Numbered from the stretch's first letter, positions 17,450-26,827 are shown. The stretch is DNA of 57,711 bases from Bacillota bacterium (GCA_023460795.1 JAEWPC010000074.1:1-57711), one strand, 5' to 3'. The notes: generated by a model from the sequence alone, not told the origin. A program made the numbers and translations.

Positions 17450-18691
17450 TTAAGCCGGCCTTAAACCGTAATCCATATAATCCGGGTCCGAGCCTTTCGT
17501 TTCTTTGCCAAGGAACAGTACCGATAACGCGCCGATGACGATCGCGACGAAAAACACGATGAATACCGCGGTGACCGCCGTTCCGCCCGAGATCAGCATC
17601 CCGACCAGGTAGGGTCCGATCACGCCGCCGATGCGGCCGATCGACGCGGCAAGACCGACTCCCGTCGAGCGCACCGTGGTCGGATACAGCTCCGGCGTAT
17701 AGGCGTACATCGCGCCCCATGCGCCAAGATTGAAGAACGACAAGCAAATTCCGGCCGCGATGAGCATGCCTTCCGTCGTCGCGACGCCGAACCATACCGC
17801 GCTCGCTCCCGTTAGCATCAAATACGTGGCGAGCACGAACTTCCTGCCCAGCTTCTCGATGAGATAAGCCGCCGTGAAATAACCCGGCAACTGCGCTAGC
17901 GTAATGATGAGCACGTACTCGAAGCTCTTGACGAGTCCGAAGCCCTTCAGCAGCATGACGGAGGGCAGCCACAGGAACATCCCGTAATACGAGAAAACGA
18001 CGCAAAACCAAAGCACCCAAAGCATAATGGTCGACCGACGATGCGGAGAAGACCATACGGCGGACATCCGTTCGCCGAAACGAAGCTTCTTCGTACGCTG
18101 TCTCGCTAGAAACCGCGGGGAATCGCTGATCGTTCTTCTAAGCACGAGCGCGTATAAGCACGGAATCGCACCGATCAAGAACGCGATGCGCCAACCGTAG
18201 TCCGGGATGACGAAGTAGGCGATAATCGCCGATAAGATCCATCCGATCGCCCAGAAGCTTTCGAGCAGCACGACGGCCCTGCCCCGATCCGATGCCGGAA
18301 CCGATTCGGAGACGAGCGTGGACGCGACCGGAAGCTCCCCGCCTAAGCCGAAGCCCGCCACGAACCGCAACAGGCATAGCATCATGAAACTGGTCGCAAA
18401 AGCCGAAAGTCCGCTCGCAATCGAGAAAATGACAAGCGTCCACAGCAGCACCGCCTTGCGGCCCAGCTTGTCCGCAAGCGTGCCGGCCGCGAAGGCGCCG
18501 ACGGCCATGCCGATCGAGTTGACGGCCGCGACTAACCCGATCTGATGCGGCGCCAGCTTCCATTCGACGGCCAGCGCCGCCACGATGAACGAGATCATGC
18601 CGATATCCATCGCGTCGAACAACCAGCTGATGCCCGCGCTGAACAGCAGCCTTCGCTGCTTTGGCTCCTTCAGCAAAGTCGATTGAGACAT
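17450..18691 (-). CDS. niaP: MFS transporter, NiaP-like niacin permease
   Basis: This 413-residue protein has 12 helices. Segments such as ISWLFDAMDIGMISFI, LGGELPVASTLVSE, WFCVVFSYYGMFLWLPSVML and LSFFNLGAWGAMYAYTPELYP closely recall B. subtilis YceI (NiaP), which imports nicotinic acid. This is family memory, not an alignment. The generic sugar-porter signatures (ADKLGRK, ELYPTTVRSTG) are also present, so another organic-acid substrate remains possible. RBS GCGAGG precedes the ATG. It is preceded by a strong terminator, and I could not identify a NiaR operator. Confidence 0.8.
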   Translation of the reverse strand: MSQSTLLKEPKQRRLLFSAGISWLFDAMDIGMISFIVAALAVEWKLAPHQIGLVAAVNSIGMAVGAFAAGTLADKLGRKAVLLWTLVIFSIASGLSAFATSFMMLCLLRFVAGFGLGGELPVASTLVSESVPASDRGRAVVLLESFWAIGWILSAIIAYFVIPDYGWRIAFLIGAIPCLYALVLRRTISDSPRFLARQRTKKLRFGERMSAVWSSPHRRSTIMLWVLWFCVVFSYYGMFLWLPSVMLLKGFGLVKSFEYVLIITLAQLPGYFTAAYLIEKLGRKFVLATYLMLTGASAVWFGVATTEGMLIAAGICLSFFNLGAWGAMYAYTPELYPTTVRSTGVGLAASIGRIGGVIGPYLVGMLISGGTAVTAVFIVFFVAIVIGALSVLFLGKETKGSDPDYMDYGLRPA

Positions 18692-18753
18692 ATTTATCCT
18701 CGCTTTCCATCCTTATTCTCCCGTAGTGTTACCCAAAACCCGCGTTACATGAG

Positions 18754-18780
18754 AAAACCCCCGCGATTTCGTCGCGGGGG
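18754..18780 (-). terminator. Strong rho-independent terminator between the ABC exporter and niaP
   Basis: CCCCCGCGA-TTTCG-TCGCGGGGG with a four-T tail on the minus strand. It lies 260 bp past the ABC transporter stop and 62 bp before niaP. It may end the ABC transcript or attenuate niaP if that promoter is upstream. Confidence 0.8.
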
Positions 18781-18814
18781 CGGTCGTATCCGTCCTTCTA
18801 TGGAGCCTTAGTTG

Positions 18815-18993
18815 TATGAAGTACAGTTAATCATATAAAAATCGTTCATACCAACCAATTACTGCACCGAGTACATCTAAACGATCTCTCTATCGAAAAT
18901 AATAACGGTTTCCTCCGAATTAACGGTACTCTGTGCAGTTAACATTTTTATTTCCAATCACTCAATCGAATTAACAGCATTCTGTACTGTAAC
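18815..18993. repeat. Four degenerate copies of a ~27-bp palindromic intergenic repeat
   Basis: The 351-bp gap between niaP and the ABC transporter holds related imperfect palindromes at 18815-18832 (partial), 18857-18881, 18916-18943 and 18967-18993. The core is TTAACnGnAnTCTGTnCnGTTAA. The two best copies share GAATTAAC, TCTGT and GTTAAC or GTAACC. No coding potential is seen. They may be hairpin-forming intergenic elements or operator half-sites. Confidence 0.55.
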
Positions 18994-19042
18994 CTAGTTG
19001 TGAGGGAAACACCAGCGCCAATCCAACTATATCCGCACCTCA

Positions 19043-20806
19043 TTATTGCCCCGTCGTCTGAAGATCCCGCAGGTTCTGCACGTTGAATAGCCTCGCGTAC
19101 CCGCCGCCGAGCCGCATGAGCTCTTCGTGCGTTCCTTTTTCCTTGATCTCGCCGTCCTCGATCAGTACGATCTGGTCCGCGTGCGTGATCGTGGACAGGC
19201 GGTGAGCGACGATAAGCGTCGTACGGTCTTTGGCCAGCTTGTCGAGCGACTCTTGGATCAAATGCTCGGATTCGAGATCGAGCGCGGACGTGGCTTCGTC
19301 CAGCACGAGTATGCGCGGATTTTTCAAGAACACGCGCGCGATCGCGACCCGCTGCTTCTGTCCGCCGGACAGCTTGACGCCCCGCTCCCCAATCTCGGTA
19401 TCGTAACCGTTCGGAAGCGCCGTGATGAAATCGTGCGCGTTCGCCGCGATAGCCGCTTGCACGATTGCTGCGTCGTCGGCATCGGGGTTGCCGAACAGGA
19501 TGTTGTCGCGCACGCTGCCGCTGAACAGGATATTATCCTGCAGCACCATGCCGATATGTCCCCGCAAGCTCTTAAGCGTAATGTCGCGTATCGGTATGCC
19601 GTCCAATCGAATCGTTCCCTCTTGGATGTCGTAGAAGCGAGGCAGCAGGCTGATTAGGGACGACTTGCCGCCGCCGCTCATGCCGACGAACGCGACCGTC
19701 TGCCCGGGCTCGATCGTCAACCGAATCCGGTTCAGCACCCATCCCCCGGAGTCCTTATACTTAAAGCTAACGTCGTCGAACTCGATCCTGCCTTGAACAT
19801 GATCGATCGGCTCCGCGCCCTTTTCGTCCACGATGTCGTACGGCTCATGCATGAACTCGACGACGCGCTCGAGCGATGCGCTCGCTTGCGTCAGCTCCGT
19901 GGAAGAGTTTACGAGTCTGCGCAGCGGCGTGTAGAGACGATCGAGATAAGCGAAGAACGCCATGAACGCCCCGATCGTGAGGTTATCGTGAATCACCTGG
20001 TATCCTCCGTAAGTCAGCACGGCAAGCGGCGCCAAGTCCGTCAGCGTATTGATGACGGCGTTCGTCCGGGCGTTCCACCGCGTCAGCGCAAGCGCCTTGC
20101 TCAGGAAGTTCCGGTTGCGATCGGCGAACCTCGCCGCTTCTTCGCTTTCCAGCGTGAAGCTCTTGGTCACCGCGATCCCGTTCACCCGCTCGACGAGATA
20201 GCTTTGCATGTCCGCCAGCGCTTGCGATCTCGCCTTCGAATGACCTTTGAGCCGCTTATATAGCTTCTTGACGGCAAGCCCGTAGAAAGGCAGCACGGCA
20301 ATCGCCACCAACGTCAGATCGACGTCCATATAGAACATGAAGCCTAGCGCGATCACGAGCGTGAACATGTCGAGCCACACGTTCATGAGTCCCGTCTCGA
20401 CGATGCTCTTCGTCTGCTCGGCGTCGTTGATCATCCGGGAGATGATTTCCCCCGTCTTACGGTTCTGGTAGTAGCTGAGCGACAGCTTCTGAACGTGGGC
20501 ATACAAGTAATTTCGTAGATCGTACAAGATGCGGCTGGTCGTAAGCTGAGCGAAGTATTGACGCAAATATTCGACCGGCGCGCGCACGACGACGAACAGG
20601 GCGAACGCGCCAAGCATCGCGTAGACAAGCCGCTCCACCTTCACGTCGGTCGGCAGATCGCCGAGCAGCAAGTCGTCCACGACGTATTTCATGATAATCG
20701 GCAGCGTGAGCGGAATGCCGAACTTGACCATCCCGATGACGAGCGTCATCGCGATCGACTTCCAATAAGGTTTGACGAATCGATAATAGGTAACGAAGCT
20801 TCTCAT
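19043..20806 (-). CDS. ABC exporter, half-transporter with fused ATPase (MsbA/YheI type)
   Basis: This 587-residue protein has six membrane helices (about 1-310) followed by a nucleotide-binding domain. Walker A is GMSGGGKSS (about 375), the signature is LSGGQKQRVAIAR, Walker B is ILVLDEATSALD and the H-loop is IVAHRLST. The length and single-chain layout fit a homodimeric or heterodimeric exporter of lipids, drugs or peptides. No partner half-transporter is adjacent, so a homodimer is likely. Substrate unknown. Confidence 0.92.
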   Translation of the reverse strand: MRSFVTYYRFVKPYWKSIAMTLVIGMVKFGIPLTLPIIMKYVVDDLLLGDLPTDVKVERLVYAMLGAFALFVVVRAPVEYLRQYFAQLTTSRILYDLRNYLYAHVQKLSLSYYQNRKTGEIISRMINDAEQTKSIVETGLMNVWLDMFTLVIALGFMFYMDVDLTLVAIAVLPFYGLAVKKLYKRLKGHSKARSQALADMQSYLVERVNGIAVTKSFTLESEEAARFADRNRNFLSKALALTRWNARTNAVINTLTDLAPLAVLTYGGYQVIHDNLTIGAFMAFFAYLDRLYTPLRRLVNSSTELTQASASLERVVEFMHEPYDIVDEKGAEPIDHVQGRIEFDDVSFKYKDSGGWVLNRIRLTIEPGQTVAFVGMSGGGKSSLISLLPRFYDIQEGTIRLDGIPIRDITLKSLRGHIGMVLQDNILFSGSVRDNILFGNPDADDAAIVQAAIAANAHDFITALPNGYDTEIGERGVKLSGGQKQRVAIARVFLKNPRILVLDEATSALDLESEHLIQESLDKLAKDRTTLIVAHRLSTITHADQIVLIEDGEIKEKGTHEELMRLGGGYARLFNVQNLRDLQTTGQ

Positions 20807-20940
20807 GCTGTTCCTTCCCGCGCCAATAGGCGCAACAATTACTATTTAAATATCAAATCTATCAACGGCTCGATGTGCTATAATCGATAAGTTGTTCACT
20901 TATACGTTTATGATCTCAGGAGGCTGGCACGACCTACATC

Positions 20941-21831
20941 ATGATGACACCGCACAGAAATCCCCCGATTCCCCCGCTCATTCCGTTAATCGTCGGGATG
21001 ATCGCCATCTCGTTCGCGCCGATTCTCGTACGCTTGTCGGATGCGGAAGTATCCGTCCAAGCGATGTATCGCATGCTCTTCACCGTCTTGCTTATGCTGC
21101 CCTTCGGCCGCAAGCAGTTGAAGTCGGCAAGCTCGATCTCGGGCAAAGACTGGGTTTTGCTAGTCCTAGCCGGCGTATTCTTGGCTTTGCACTTCCTTTT
21201 ATGGATGGCTTCGCTCGATTATACGTCCATCGCCAGCTCGACGATCATCCTCGCGCTTGAGCCGGTGTTCGTCATGGTCGGCGCTTATTTCTTATTCAAA
21301 GACCGGATTCGCAAGCTGGCTTTATTCGGCTTAGTCATCGCGCTGGTCGGCACCTGCTTCGTCAGTTCGGGCGATCTCGTTCTCTCGGATACGGCGTTCA
21401 CCGGGGACTTATTGTCGTTCTTCGGTACGCTTGCGGTCGTCTTCAACATGCTGATCGCCAAAAGAATACTGACGCGCGTGCCGTCTTTCGTCTACAGCAT
21501 CGTCGTATTCGTCGTATCGGCCGTCCTGTTCGCGGGTTATAACCTGGCAAGCGGAATTTCCTTTTCCGGTTACCCGGCCAAGGAATGGCTCGTATTCCTG
21601 CTTCTCGCCATCGTCCCTACCGTCTTCGGTCATTTAATCTTCAATTGGCTGCTCCAATATTTGGCGACAACGACGGTATCCATGTCCGTGCTTGCGGAGC
21701 CGGTAGGCGCCAGCATCCTCGGGATGTTCATATTCGGCGAAATGATTACGGTCTTTCAACTGGGAGGCGGCGCGCTCGTCATTGCCGGTTTGCTGTTCTA
21801 CCTGCGCTCGGAGCAACGGGCGACGGCTTAA
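20941..21831 (+). CDS. EamA (DMT) family transporter
   Basis: This 296-residue protein has ten hydrophobic helices in two EamA repeats (LALHFLLWMASLDYTSIASSTIILALEP in the first; LATTTVSMSVLAEPVGASILGMFIFGE in the second). Both carry the family's small-residue helices ending in E or EP. The RBS AGGAGG lies 17 bp upstream of the ATG, unusually far, and no other in-frame start is closer. The gene is monocistronic and ends at a terminator. Substrate unknown. Confidence 0.87.
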   Translation: MMTPHRNPPIPPLIPLIVGMIAISFAPILVRLSDAEVSVQAMYRMLFTVLLMLPFGRKQLKSASSISGKDWVLLVLAGVFLALHFLLWMASLDYTSIASSTIILALEPVFVMVGAYFLFKDRIRKLALFGLVIALVGTCFVSSGDLVLSDTAFTGDLLSFFGTLAVVFNMLIAKRILTRVPSFVYSIVVFVVSAVLFAGYNLASGISFSGYPAKEWLVFLLLAIVPTVFGHLIFNWLLQYLATTTVSMSVLAEPVGASILGMFIFGEMITVFQLGGGALVIAGLLFYLRSEQRATA

Positions 21832-21854
21832 CGGAATCATACGATACAAGCACG

Positions 21855-21879
21855 AAAACCCGCGGCTTCGCGGGTTTTT
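21855..21879. terminator. Bidirectional terminator between convergent EamA and arsR-type genes
   Basis: AAAACCCGCG-GCTT-CGCGGGTTTTT, symmetric, 23 bp after the EamA stop and 6 bp before the ArsR stop. Confidence 0.88.
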
Positions 21880-21885
21880 CGCGTC

Positions 21886-22257
21886 TTAATGGGAATGCTT
21901 AAGGTGCTGCAGCGTCAGCGAAAAGATCTGTTCGATATGCGCGTCGTCCAGCGAATAATAGACCGTCTTCCCAGCTTTGCGCCGTTTGACGATTCTTAAG
22001 TTGCGCAAATAACGCAGCTGATGCGACACGGCCGACTGCCCCATGTCGAGCAATACGCACAGATCGTGAACGCATAACTCGTTAATGAGCAAAGCGCCGA
22101 TCAGCTTCACTCTCGTCGGATCGCCGAGCGCCTTGAACATTTCGGCCAGCTCTACGGCCGAAGCCTCGTCGACCATTCGGTTTTTGACCGTCGATAAATC
22201 CGTATCCGTACCCGCGCAGCTATCTTCGCATAGCTCGACGGCTTGTTTGTCCATCAT
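21886..22257 (-). CDS. ArsR/SmtB family zinc/cadmium-responsive repressor
   Basis: This 123-residue winged-helix repressor has FKALGDPTRVKLIGALL, LDMGQSAVSHQLRYLRNLRIV (recognition helix) and KAGKTVYYSL. The last helix contains D-x-H-x10-H-x2-H (DAHIEQIFSLTLQHLKH), which matches the alpha-5 zinc site of SmtB/CzrA. It also has two N-terminal Cys residues (CEDSC) and one in ELCVHDL, recalling CadC, where the second Cys of CVC is His here. It may therefore combine two metal sites. It is divergent from the P-type ATPase, with operator-like palindromes between them. On metal binding it should release the DNA. Confidence 0.9.
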   Translation of the reverse strand: MMDKQAVELCEDSCAGTDTDLSTVKNRMVDEASAVELAEMFKALGDPTRVKLIGALLINELCVHDLCVLLDMGQSAVSHQLRYLRNLRIVKRRKAGKTVYYSLDDAHIEQIFSLTLQHLKHSH

Positions 22258-22292
22258 TCTTATACCACCTTACGCTCGCGCTCTTGCCCTTC

Positions 22293-22320
22293 ATTATAGC
22301 GGTTCGAGCGCGACTGTAAA
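22293..22320 (-). promoter_or_regulatory. Promoter of the ArsR-type repressor gene
   Basis: TTTACA (22315-22320), 16 bp, perfect TATAAT (22293-22298) on the minus strand, 36 bp before the start codon. Confidence 0.65.
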
Positions 22321-22349
22321 AGGCTTCACCGATAACTTCGTCTTAACAT

Positions 22350-22419
22350 ATGAATAATTGTTCATTTGTTATTGACAACCTGGACGGTTCTAGAATAATA
22401 TATGAGCAAACATTCATAT
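22350..22419 (+). promoter_or_regulatory. Metal-ATPase promoter with two ArsR-type operators
   Basis: TTGACA (22372-22377) and TAATAT (22396-22401) form an 18-bp-spaced promoter. ATGAA-6 nt-TTCAT (22350-22365) lies upstream. ATATGA-8 nt-TTCATAT-type dyad (22400-22419) covers the transcription start. Both match the 12-2-12 class of SmtB/CzrA sites with their TGAA/TTCA core. Confidence 0.75.
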
Positions 22420-22437
22420 GTTACCGAGGTGAGCAAG

Positions 22438-24471
22438 ATGACACATCCAACGGTTCCATTGCACGATCCTTGCTGCAGCACGGATGATTCGAATGCCAAG
22501 TCTAAACACGAACACGAGCTCAATCATGATCACGATCATCCGCACGAACATGATCATGCGCACGGCCATAACCATGACGGACACGGACACGATCACGACC
22601 ACGACCACGACCACGGCGGCGGAAACCGCATGCTGTGGCTGCTGCTCGCATCCGCCGTCGGCTATTTCGCGGCGCTTGCCCTAGACGGCCACGCGAGTAA
22701 CGCCATCGTACTTCCTCTCTATATCATCGCTATCATACTTAGCGGCTATAGCACGTTCCTCCGCGGCTTACGCAATCTGGCGAAGCTTCGCTTCAACATC
22801 GATACGCTCATGACGATCGCGCTGATCGGCGCCGTCTCCATAGGCGAATGGAAGGAAGCCTCCCTCGTCGCTATCCTGTTCGGGTTGAACGAGCTGCTCG
22901 AAGGAATCGGGATGGACAAAGCACGCAACGCCATGGGCAAACTGCTCGCAATAGCGCCCGTACAGGCCTTGAAGCTCGAAGACGGCGTTGAGACGATCGT
23001 TCCGATTGCGCAGCTTCGCGTAGGCGATACGGTCATCGTCAAACCCGGCGACAAAATTCCTTCGGACGGAATCGTTCTATCCGGCAACAGCTCGGTGAAC
23101 GAAGCAGCCATTACCGGGGAATCGCTGCCCGTCGACAAGTCCGTAGGCGATACGGTTCTTGGCGGCAGTATTAACAATGAAGGCATGCTGCGACTCACGA
23201 TTACGAAAGCTTACGCGCAGTCCGCGCTGGCGACGATCATGAAGCTCGTGCAAGAAGCGCAAAAGCAACGTACGCCGACGGAGCTGTTCATTAACCGATT
23301 CGCGAAGTGGTATACGCCGCTTATCATGGCCATCGCCGTGGTCGTCTTCCTCTTCCCTCCCCTGGCGCTCGGGAAGGATTGGCTCGAATCTCTATACGAA
23401 GCGCTCGCCGTATTGATCGTCGGCTGTCCTTGCGCGCTCATCTTGTCGTCGCCGATCGCCATTCTATCGGGTATAACGCGAAGCGCAAGGCTCGGCGTCC
23501 TCGTCAAAGGCGGCGCCTACTTGGAGACGCTGGGCAAGCTGGACTCGCTCGCCTTCGATAAGACCGGCACGTTAACGAAAGGCGAGCCTCACGTCGTACG
23601 CGCGGTCGTCTACGACGAAGAACGGTTTTACACGGTGGCAGGCGCCATCGAGCGGAGCTCTACGCACCCGATCGCGAAAGCCGTTATGAAGCATTTGGAA
23701 TCGTTAGGCGTGGAAATGAAAGAAGCCGAGGATGTTCGAGCCGTGGCGGGGCAAGGAATGACGGCCGTATTCGAGGGACAACGCTATTGGCTCGGGAACG
23801 AGCGCGGGATCGCGCACGTCTCGCTGACGGACGAAGCGTCCGCCGCCCTGGCGCGAATGAAAGATGAGGCGCTGACGATCGTCGCCGTCGCCGACGAATC
23901 GCGGGTACTCGGCCTGTTCGGCATCGCCGACGAGCTTCGCGAGGAAAGCCGCGACGTCGTCGCCGAGCTGCATCGCAGCGGCATTCGCAAGACGGTCATG
24001 TTGACGGGCGATCATCCGCAAATCGCGAAGCGAGTGGCCGAGACTGTCGGCGTTAGAGAAGTTCATGGCGGCCTGCTGCCCGAGGATAAAGTAAACCTGG
24101 TGAAGAAGCTTGCGGAGCGCGGCACGGTCGGCATGATCGGCGACGGCATTAACGATACGCCTGCGCTTGCGACCGCCCAGCTCGGCATCGCGATGGGCAA
24201 AGGCGCGGACAGCGCGATCGAGACGGCGGATATCGTGCTGCTGCAGGATCATCTCGGCAAGCTGCCCGCCGCCATTCGGATCGCCAGACGGGTGAACCGT
24301 ATCGTGAAGTTTAATATATCGGTCTCCATCGGTCTGAAACTGCTCGCCCTCCTGCTCACGATTCCAGGCTGGCTCACGTTATGGGTAGCCATTCTGTCGG
24401 ACATGGGCGCGACGATCTTCGTCACGTTCGTCAGCCTGACCGTATTGCTGCCCGGCAAGGATCAGAGCTGA
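22438..24471 (+). CDS. P1B-type zinc/cadmium-exporting ATPase with His-rich N-terminus
   Basis: This 677-residue heavy-metal ATPase has a Cys pair (DPCCST) and a roughly 50-residue His/Asp-rich tail instead of a ferredoxin-like HMA domain. Helices, TGES (actuator), the membrane motif GCPCALILSSP, phosphorylation site DKTGTLTKGEP, the family His-Pro pair (STHPIAKA) and MIGDGINDTPALA follow. These are the marks of Zn/Cd/Pb exporters of the CadA/ZntA type. I start it at the ATG at 22438 because GAGGTGA precedes it and because an upstream ATG at 22402 lies at the predicted transcription start inside the operator. It is divergent from its likely repressor and overlaps the DUF445 gene tail-to-tail by 10 bp. 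Confidence 0.92.
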   Translation: MTHPTVPLHDPCCSTDDSNAKSKHEHELNHDHDHPHEHDHAHGHNHDGHGHDHDHDHDHGGGNRMLWLLLASAVGYFAALALDGHASNAIVLPLYIIAIILSGYSTFLRGLRNLAKLRFNIDTLMTIALIGAVSIGEWKEASLVAILFGLNELLEGIGMDKARNAMGKLLAIAPVQALKLEDGVETIVPIAQLRVGDTVIVKPGDKIPSDGIVLSGNSSVNEAAITGESLPVDKSVGDTVLGGSINNEGMLRLTITKAYAQSALATIMKLVQEAQKQRTPTELFINRFAKWYTPLIMAIAVVVFLFPPLALGKDWLESLYEALAVLIVGCPCALILSSPIAILSGITRSARLGVLVKGGAYLETLGKLDSLAFDKTGTLTKGEPHVVRAVVYDEERFYTVAGAIERSSTHPIAKAVMKHLESLGVEMKEAEDVRAVAGQGMTAVFEGQRYWLGNERGIAHVSLTDEASAALARMKDEALTIVAVADESRVLGLFGIADELREESRDVVAELHRSGIRKTVMLTGDHPQIAKRVAETVGVREVHGGLLPEDKVNLVKKLAERGTVGMIGDGINDTPALATAQLGIAMGKGADSAIETADIVLLQDHLGKLPAAIRIARRVNRIVKFNISVSIGLKLLALLLTIPGWLTLWVAILSDMGATIFVTFVSLTVLLPGKDQS

Positions 24472-25700
24472 AACAGCGACAGGACGACGCCGATCAAGAA
24501 CCCGCACAGCGCGCCGTTGACGCGAATCCATTGCAGGTCTTTGCCGACCTTGTCTTCGAGCATAGCCACCAGCTCTCGGTCGTCCATTCTGTCGACGTTC
24601 TCTCTCACGAGCGCGCCGATCCGGTAATGGTTCGACTCTACGATATGAACGATGAAGCCCAAGAGGCGGTCCTCCCAGCGAGCGATCGCCTCGGCATTGT
24701 TACCGGCGATCCGTACGATCGCGCGATAACCGGAGAACACGGCTTTGCCGCCGCGTTCCTTCTCTTCCTCAAGCCTCGATACGATCGCCGCGCGCGCCTG
24801 TTCGAGCGCCTCGGCAATCATTCGGCCTCCGTCCTCGCTTTGAATCATGCCGCTCAAACCTTTATTTAACCTCGTTAACTTCTCGTCGTCGTTCGCTAGC
24901 TTATACAATTGCTCGCGCAGCTCGCGCACGATCATCTCTCGATTCCCGTTATGCGGCTGCCGCAAATCATGGATCGCGGAAGTCAGCATCCCTTGCAAGA
25001 TCGCGCCAAGCTTCTCTTCGCTCATAAAGCCGGATATCGCCTGGACGGCGAAGCCCATGAAACCGCGCACGTTGACCGCCGACAGCTTCTCGCTGGCCAT
25101 CTGCCCGAGCCGATACGCGGTTTCGGGCTTCTCCACCCAGTCCGCCGCCTTATCGAGCGCGAAATCAAGCGCCTTCTCGTCCATTCGCTCTTGAAGGGCG
25201 TAAGCAAGCGCCGACTCGGCGGCCGGCTTCATCTTCATATCGCGCGCGCAACTTGCCAGCAGGTTCTGAACCGCCGGCGCGGCTTGATGAACCGGCAGAC
25301 CGCGCGCGAGCTCCGTCGCCGCTTCCAGCAAGGCGACCCGGTTGCGGCGTCTGCGGAGTAGCTTGGCCAATCCCATCGTCGCCATGCGCAAAATCCGCCA
25401 TCCGCGTAGCTTGTTCGTAATGCTGGTTTTGTTCAGCAGCTCGTTCTCCATCGACGAGACGAGCGACTGCACGATTCGGTCTTTGTTCTTGAGCAAGAGC
25501 GACGTATGCGGAATCGGCAGGCCTAGCGGATGGCGGAAGAGCGCCGTCACCGCGAACCAGTCCGCGATGCCGCCGACCAGTCCGGCTTCGAAGCCGCCTT
25601 GCAGAATTTTTTGTGTAGTGCTGTCCGGCATGAAGAGCGACGCAACGAACCCGGCGGCCATGACCGCTAACGAGATGCCGGCGATGAATTTGGATTTCAT
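24462..25700 (-). CDS. DUF445 family membrane-associated protein
   Basis: This 412-residue protein has an N-terminal helix (FIAGISLAVMAAGFVASLF), the conserved EAGLVGGIADWFAVTALFRHPLGLPIPHTSLL region, a long helical soluble middle and a C-terminal membrane helix (GALCGFLIGVVLSLFQL). The two terminal helices bracket a helical domain as in E. coli YjiN. Function is not established. It is second after the M42 peptidase (30-bp gap) and ends inside the 3' end of the metal ATPase gene. Confidence 0.85.
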   Translation of the reverse strand: MKSKFIAGISLAVMAAGFVASLFMPDSTTQKILQGGFEAGLVGGIADWFAVTALFRHPLGLPIPHTSLLLKNKDRIVQSLVSSMENELLNKTSITNKLRGWRILRMATMGLAKLLRRRRNRVALLEAATELARGLPVHQAAPAVQNLLASCARDMKMKPAAESALAYALQERMDEKALDFALDKAADWVEKPETAYRLGQMASEKLSAVNVRGFMGFAVQAISGFMSEEKLGAILQGMLTSAIHDLRQPHNGNREMIVRELREQLYKLANDDEKLTRLNKGLSGMIQSEDGGRMIAEALEQARAAIVSRLEEEKERGGKAVFSGYRAIVRIAGNNAEAIARWEDRLLGFIVHIVESNHYRIGALVRENVDRMDDRELVAMLEDKVGKDLQWIRVNGALCGFLIGVVLSLFQL

Positions 25701-25730
25701 GACAATGCCTCCCCGTTGCCAAGCAGCGCG

Positions 25731-26783
25731 TTATTGTACGGTGACATAAGCTAGCAACAATGCCGCGGTGTTCACGATCGCGTCCGCATGAGTGCGTTCC
25801 ATGCCGTGCGAAGCGTGCACGCCCGGTCCGATCAACGCGGCGCGAATATTGCTGCCTCCCCTTAACGCGGCGGACGCGTCCGAGCCGTAGTACGGGTAAA
25901 TATCGACGGCATGCGGGATTTCCAGCTCCTTTGCCAACTCGATCAACCTCGAGGTCATTCCATAGTCGTACGGACCCGAAGAATCTTTGGCGCAGATCGA
26001 GACGTCTCGCTCCGTCGCCGACAGATCGTCCCCGATCGCTCCCATATCTACCGCGATCATCTCCGTAATGTCGGCCGGAATGTGCGAGGAGCCGTGACCG
26101 ACTTCCTCGTACGTCGAGAATATGAGTTTCAACGTTTTCGTCGGACGCACGCCCTCTCTTGCCAGCCATTCCATCAACCCGAATAAGGCGGCGACACTCG
26201 CTTTATCGTCGAGATGGCGGGACTTGACCCAGCCGTTATTGAGCAAGCGCGCCCTCGGATCCCAGGAGACGAAGTCGCCGACGGCGATTCCCAGCTTCTC
26301 GGTCTCTTCTTTCGAAGAAGTCGCCTCGTCGATGCGGATTTCCATATTCGCCTCTTCCCGCTTCCAATCCCGGGCGTCGGAATACACGTGAACGGAAGGT
26401 TTCGTGGACAGCACCGTTCCTTCATACGTTCGCCCGTCTCTCGTATGGATCCGGCAATACTCCCCTTCCACCGTATGCATGGCGTAGCCGCCGACCGGCG
26501 TGAAGCGCAGCATGCCGTTCGGCTTGATCGAACGGACCATAGCGCCAAGCGTATCCACGTGGGCCGTCAGACCGACGACTTCATCCGGATCGACGCCTTC
26601 GATCGTTACGATGCCGTTGCCTTTCGGAGTCATTCGCATGTCGTAGCCGAGCTTCTCCGCTTCGGCTCTGACCAGAGACATGATCTCCATGCAATAACCG
26701 CTCGGACTCGGCGTCTCGAGCAGCATACGCAGCGTATCCAGCATATAGGTTCGGTTCAATTCCGGTTTCACGTTCGATGACAT
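25731..26783 (-). CDS. M42 family metallo-aminopeptidase
   Basis: This 350-residue enzyme has the M42 metal ligands in order: TAHVDTLG (His), DDKASVAAL (bridging Asp), YEEVGHG (catalytic Glu pair), AVDMG and a C-terminal HASHGMERT (His). M42 enzymes form dodecameric cytosolic shells that trim peptides. The start is the ATG after AGGGGG; a second ATG seven codons upstream overlaps the promoter of the divergent short transcript. It is transcribed ahead of DUF445. Confidence 0.9.
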   Translation of the reverse strand: MSSNVKPELNRTYMLDTLRMLLETPSPSGYCMEIMSLVRAEAEKLGYDMRMTPKGNGIVTIEGVDPDEVVGLTAHVDTLGAMVRSIKPNGMLRFTPVGGYAMHTVEGEYCRIHTRDGRTYEGTVLSTKPSVHVYSDARDWKREEANMEIRIDEATSSKEETEKLGIAVGDFVSWDPRARLLNNGWVKSRHLDDKASVAALFGLMEWLAREGVRPTKTLKLIFSTYEEVGHGSSHIPADITEMIAVDMGAIGDDLSATERDVSICAKDSSGPYDYGMTSRLIELAKELEIPHAVDIYPYYGSDASAALRGGSNIRAALIGPGVHASHGMERTHADAIVNTAALLLAYVTVQ

Positions 26784-26797
26784 CGCTAAACCCCCTG

Positions 26798-26827
26798 TTG
26801 ACATTTTGCGGTAACGGTATCTATAAT
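26798..26827 (+). promoter_or_regulatory. SigA promoter of a short transcript before rsgA
   Basis: TTGACA (26798-26803), 18 bp, TATAAT (26822-26827). Both hexamers are perfect. Transcription would begin near 26834, some 10 bp before an AAGGAGG ribosome binding site. Confidence 0.8.

Noticed and set aside
22402..22437. Upstream ATG of the metal ATPase
   Set aside because: It lies at the predicted start of transcription inside the operator and has no ribosome binding site.
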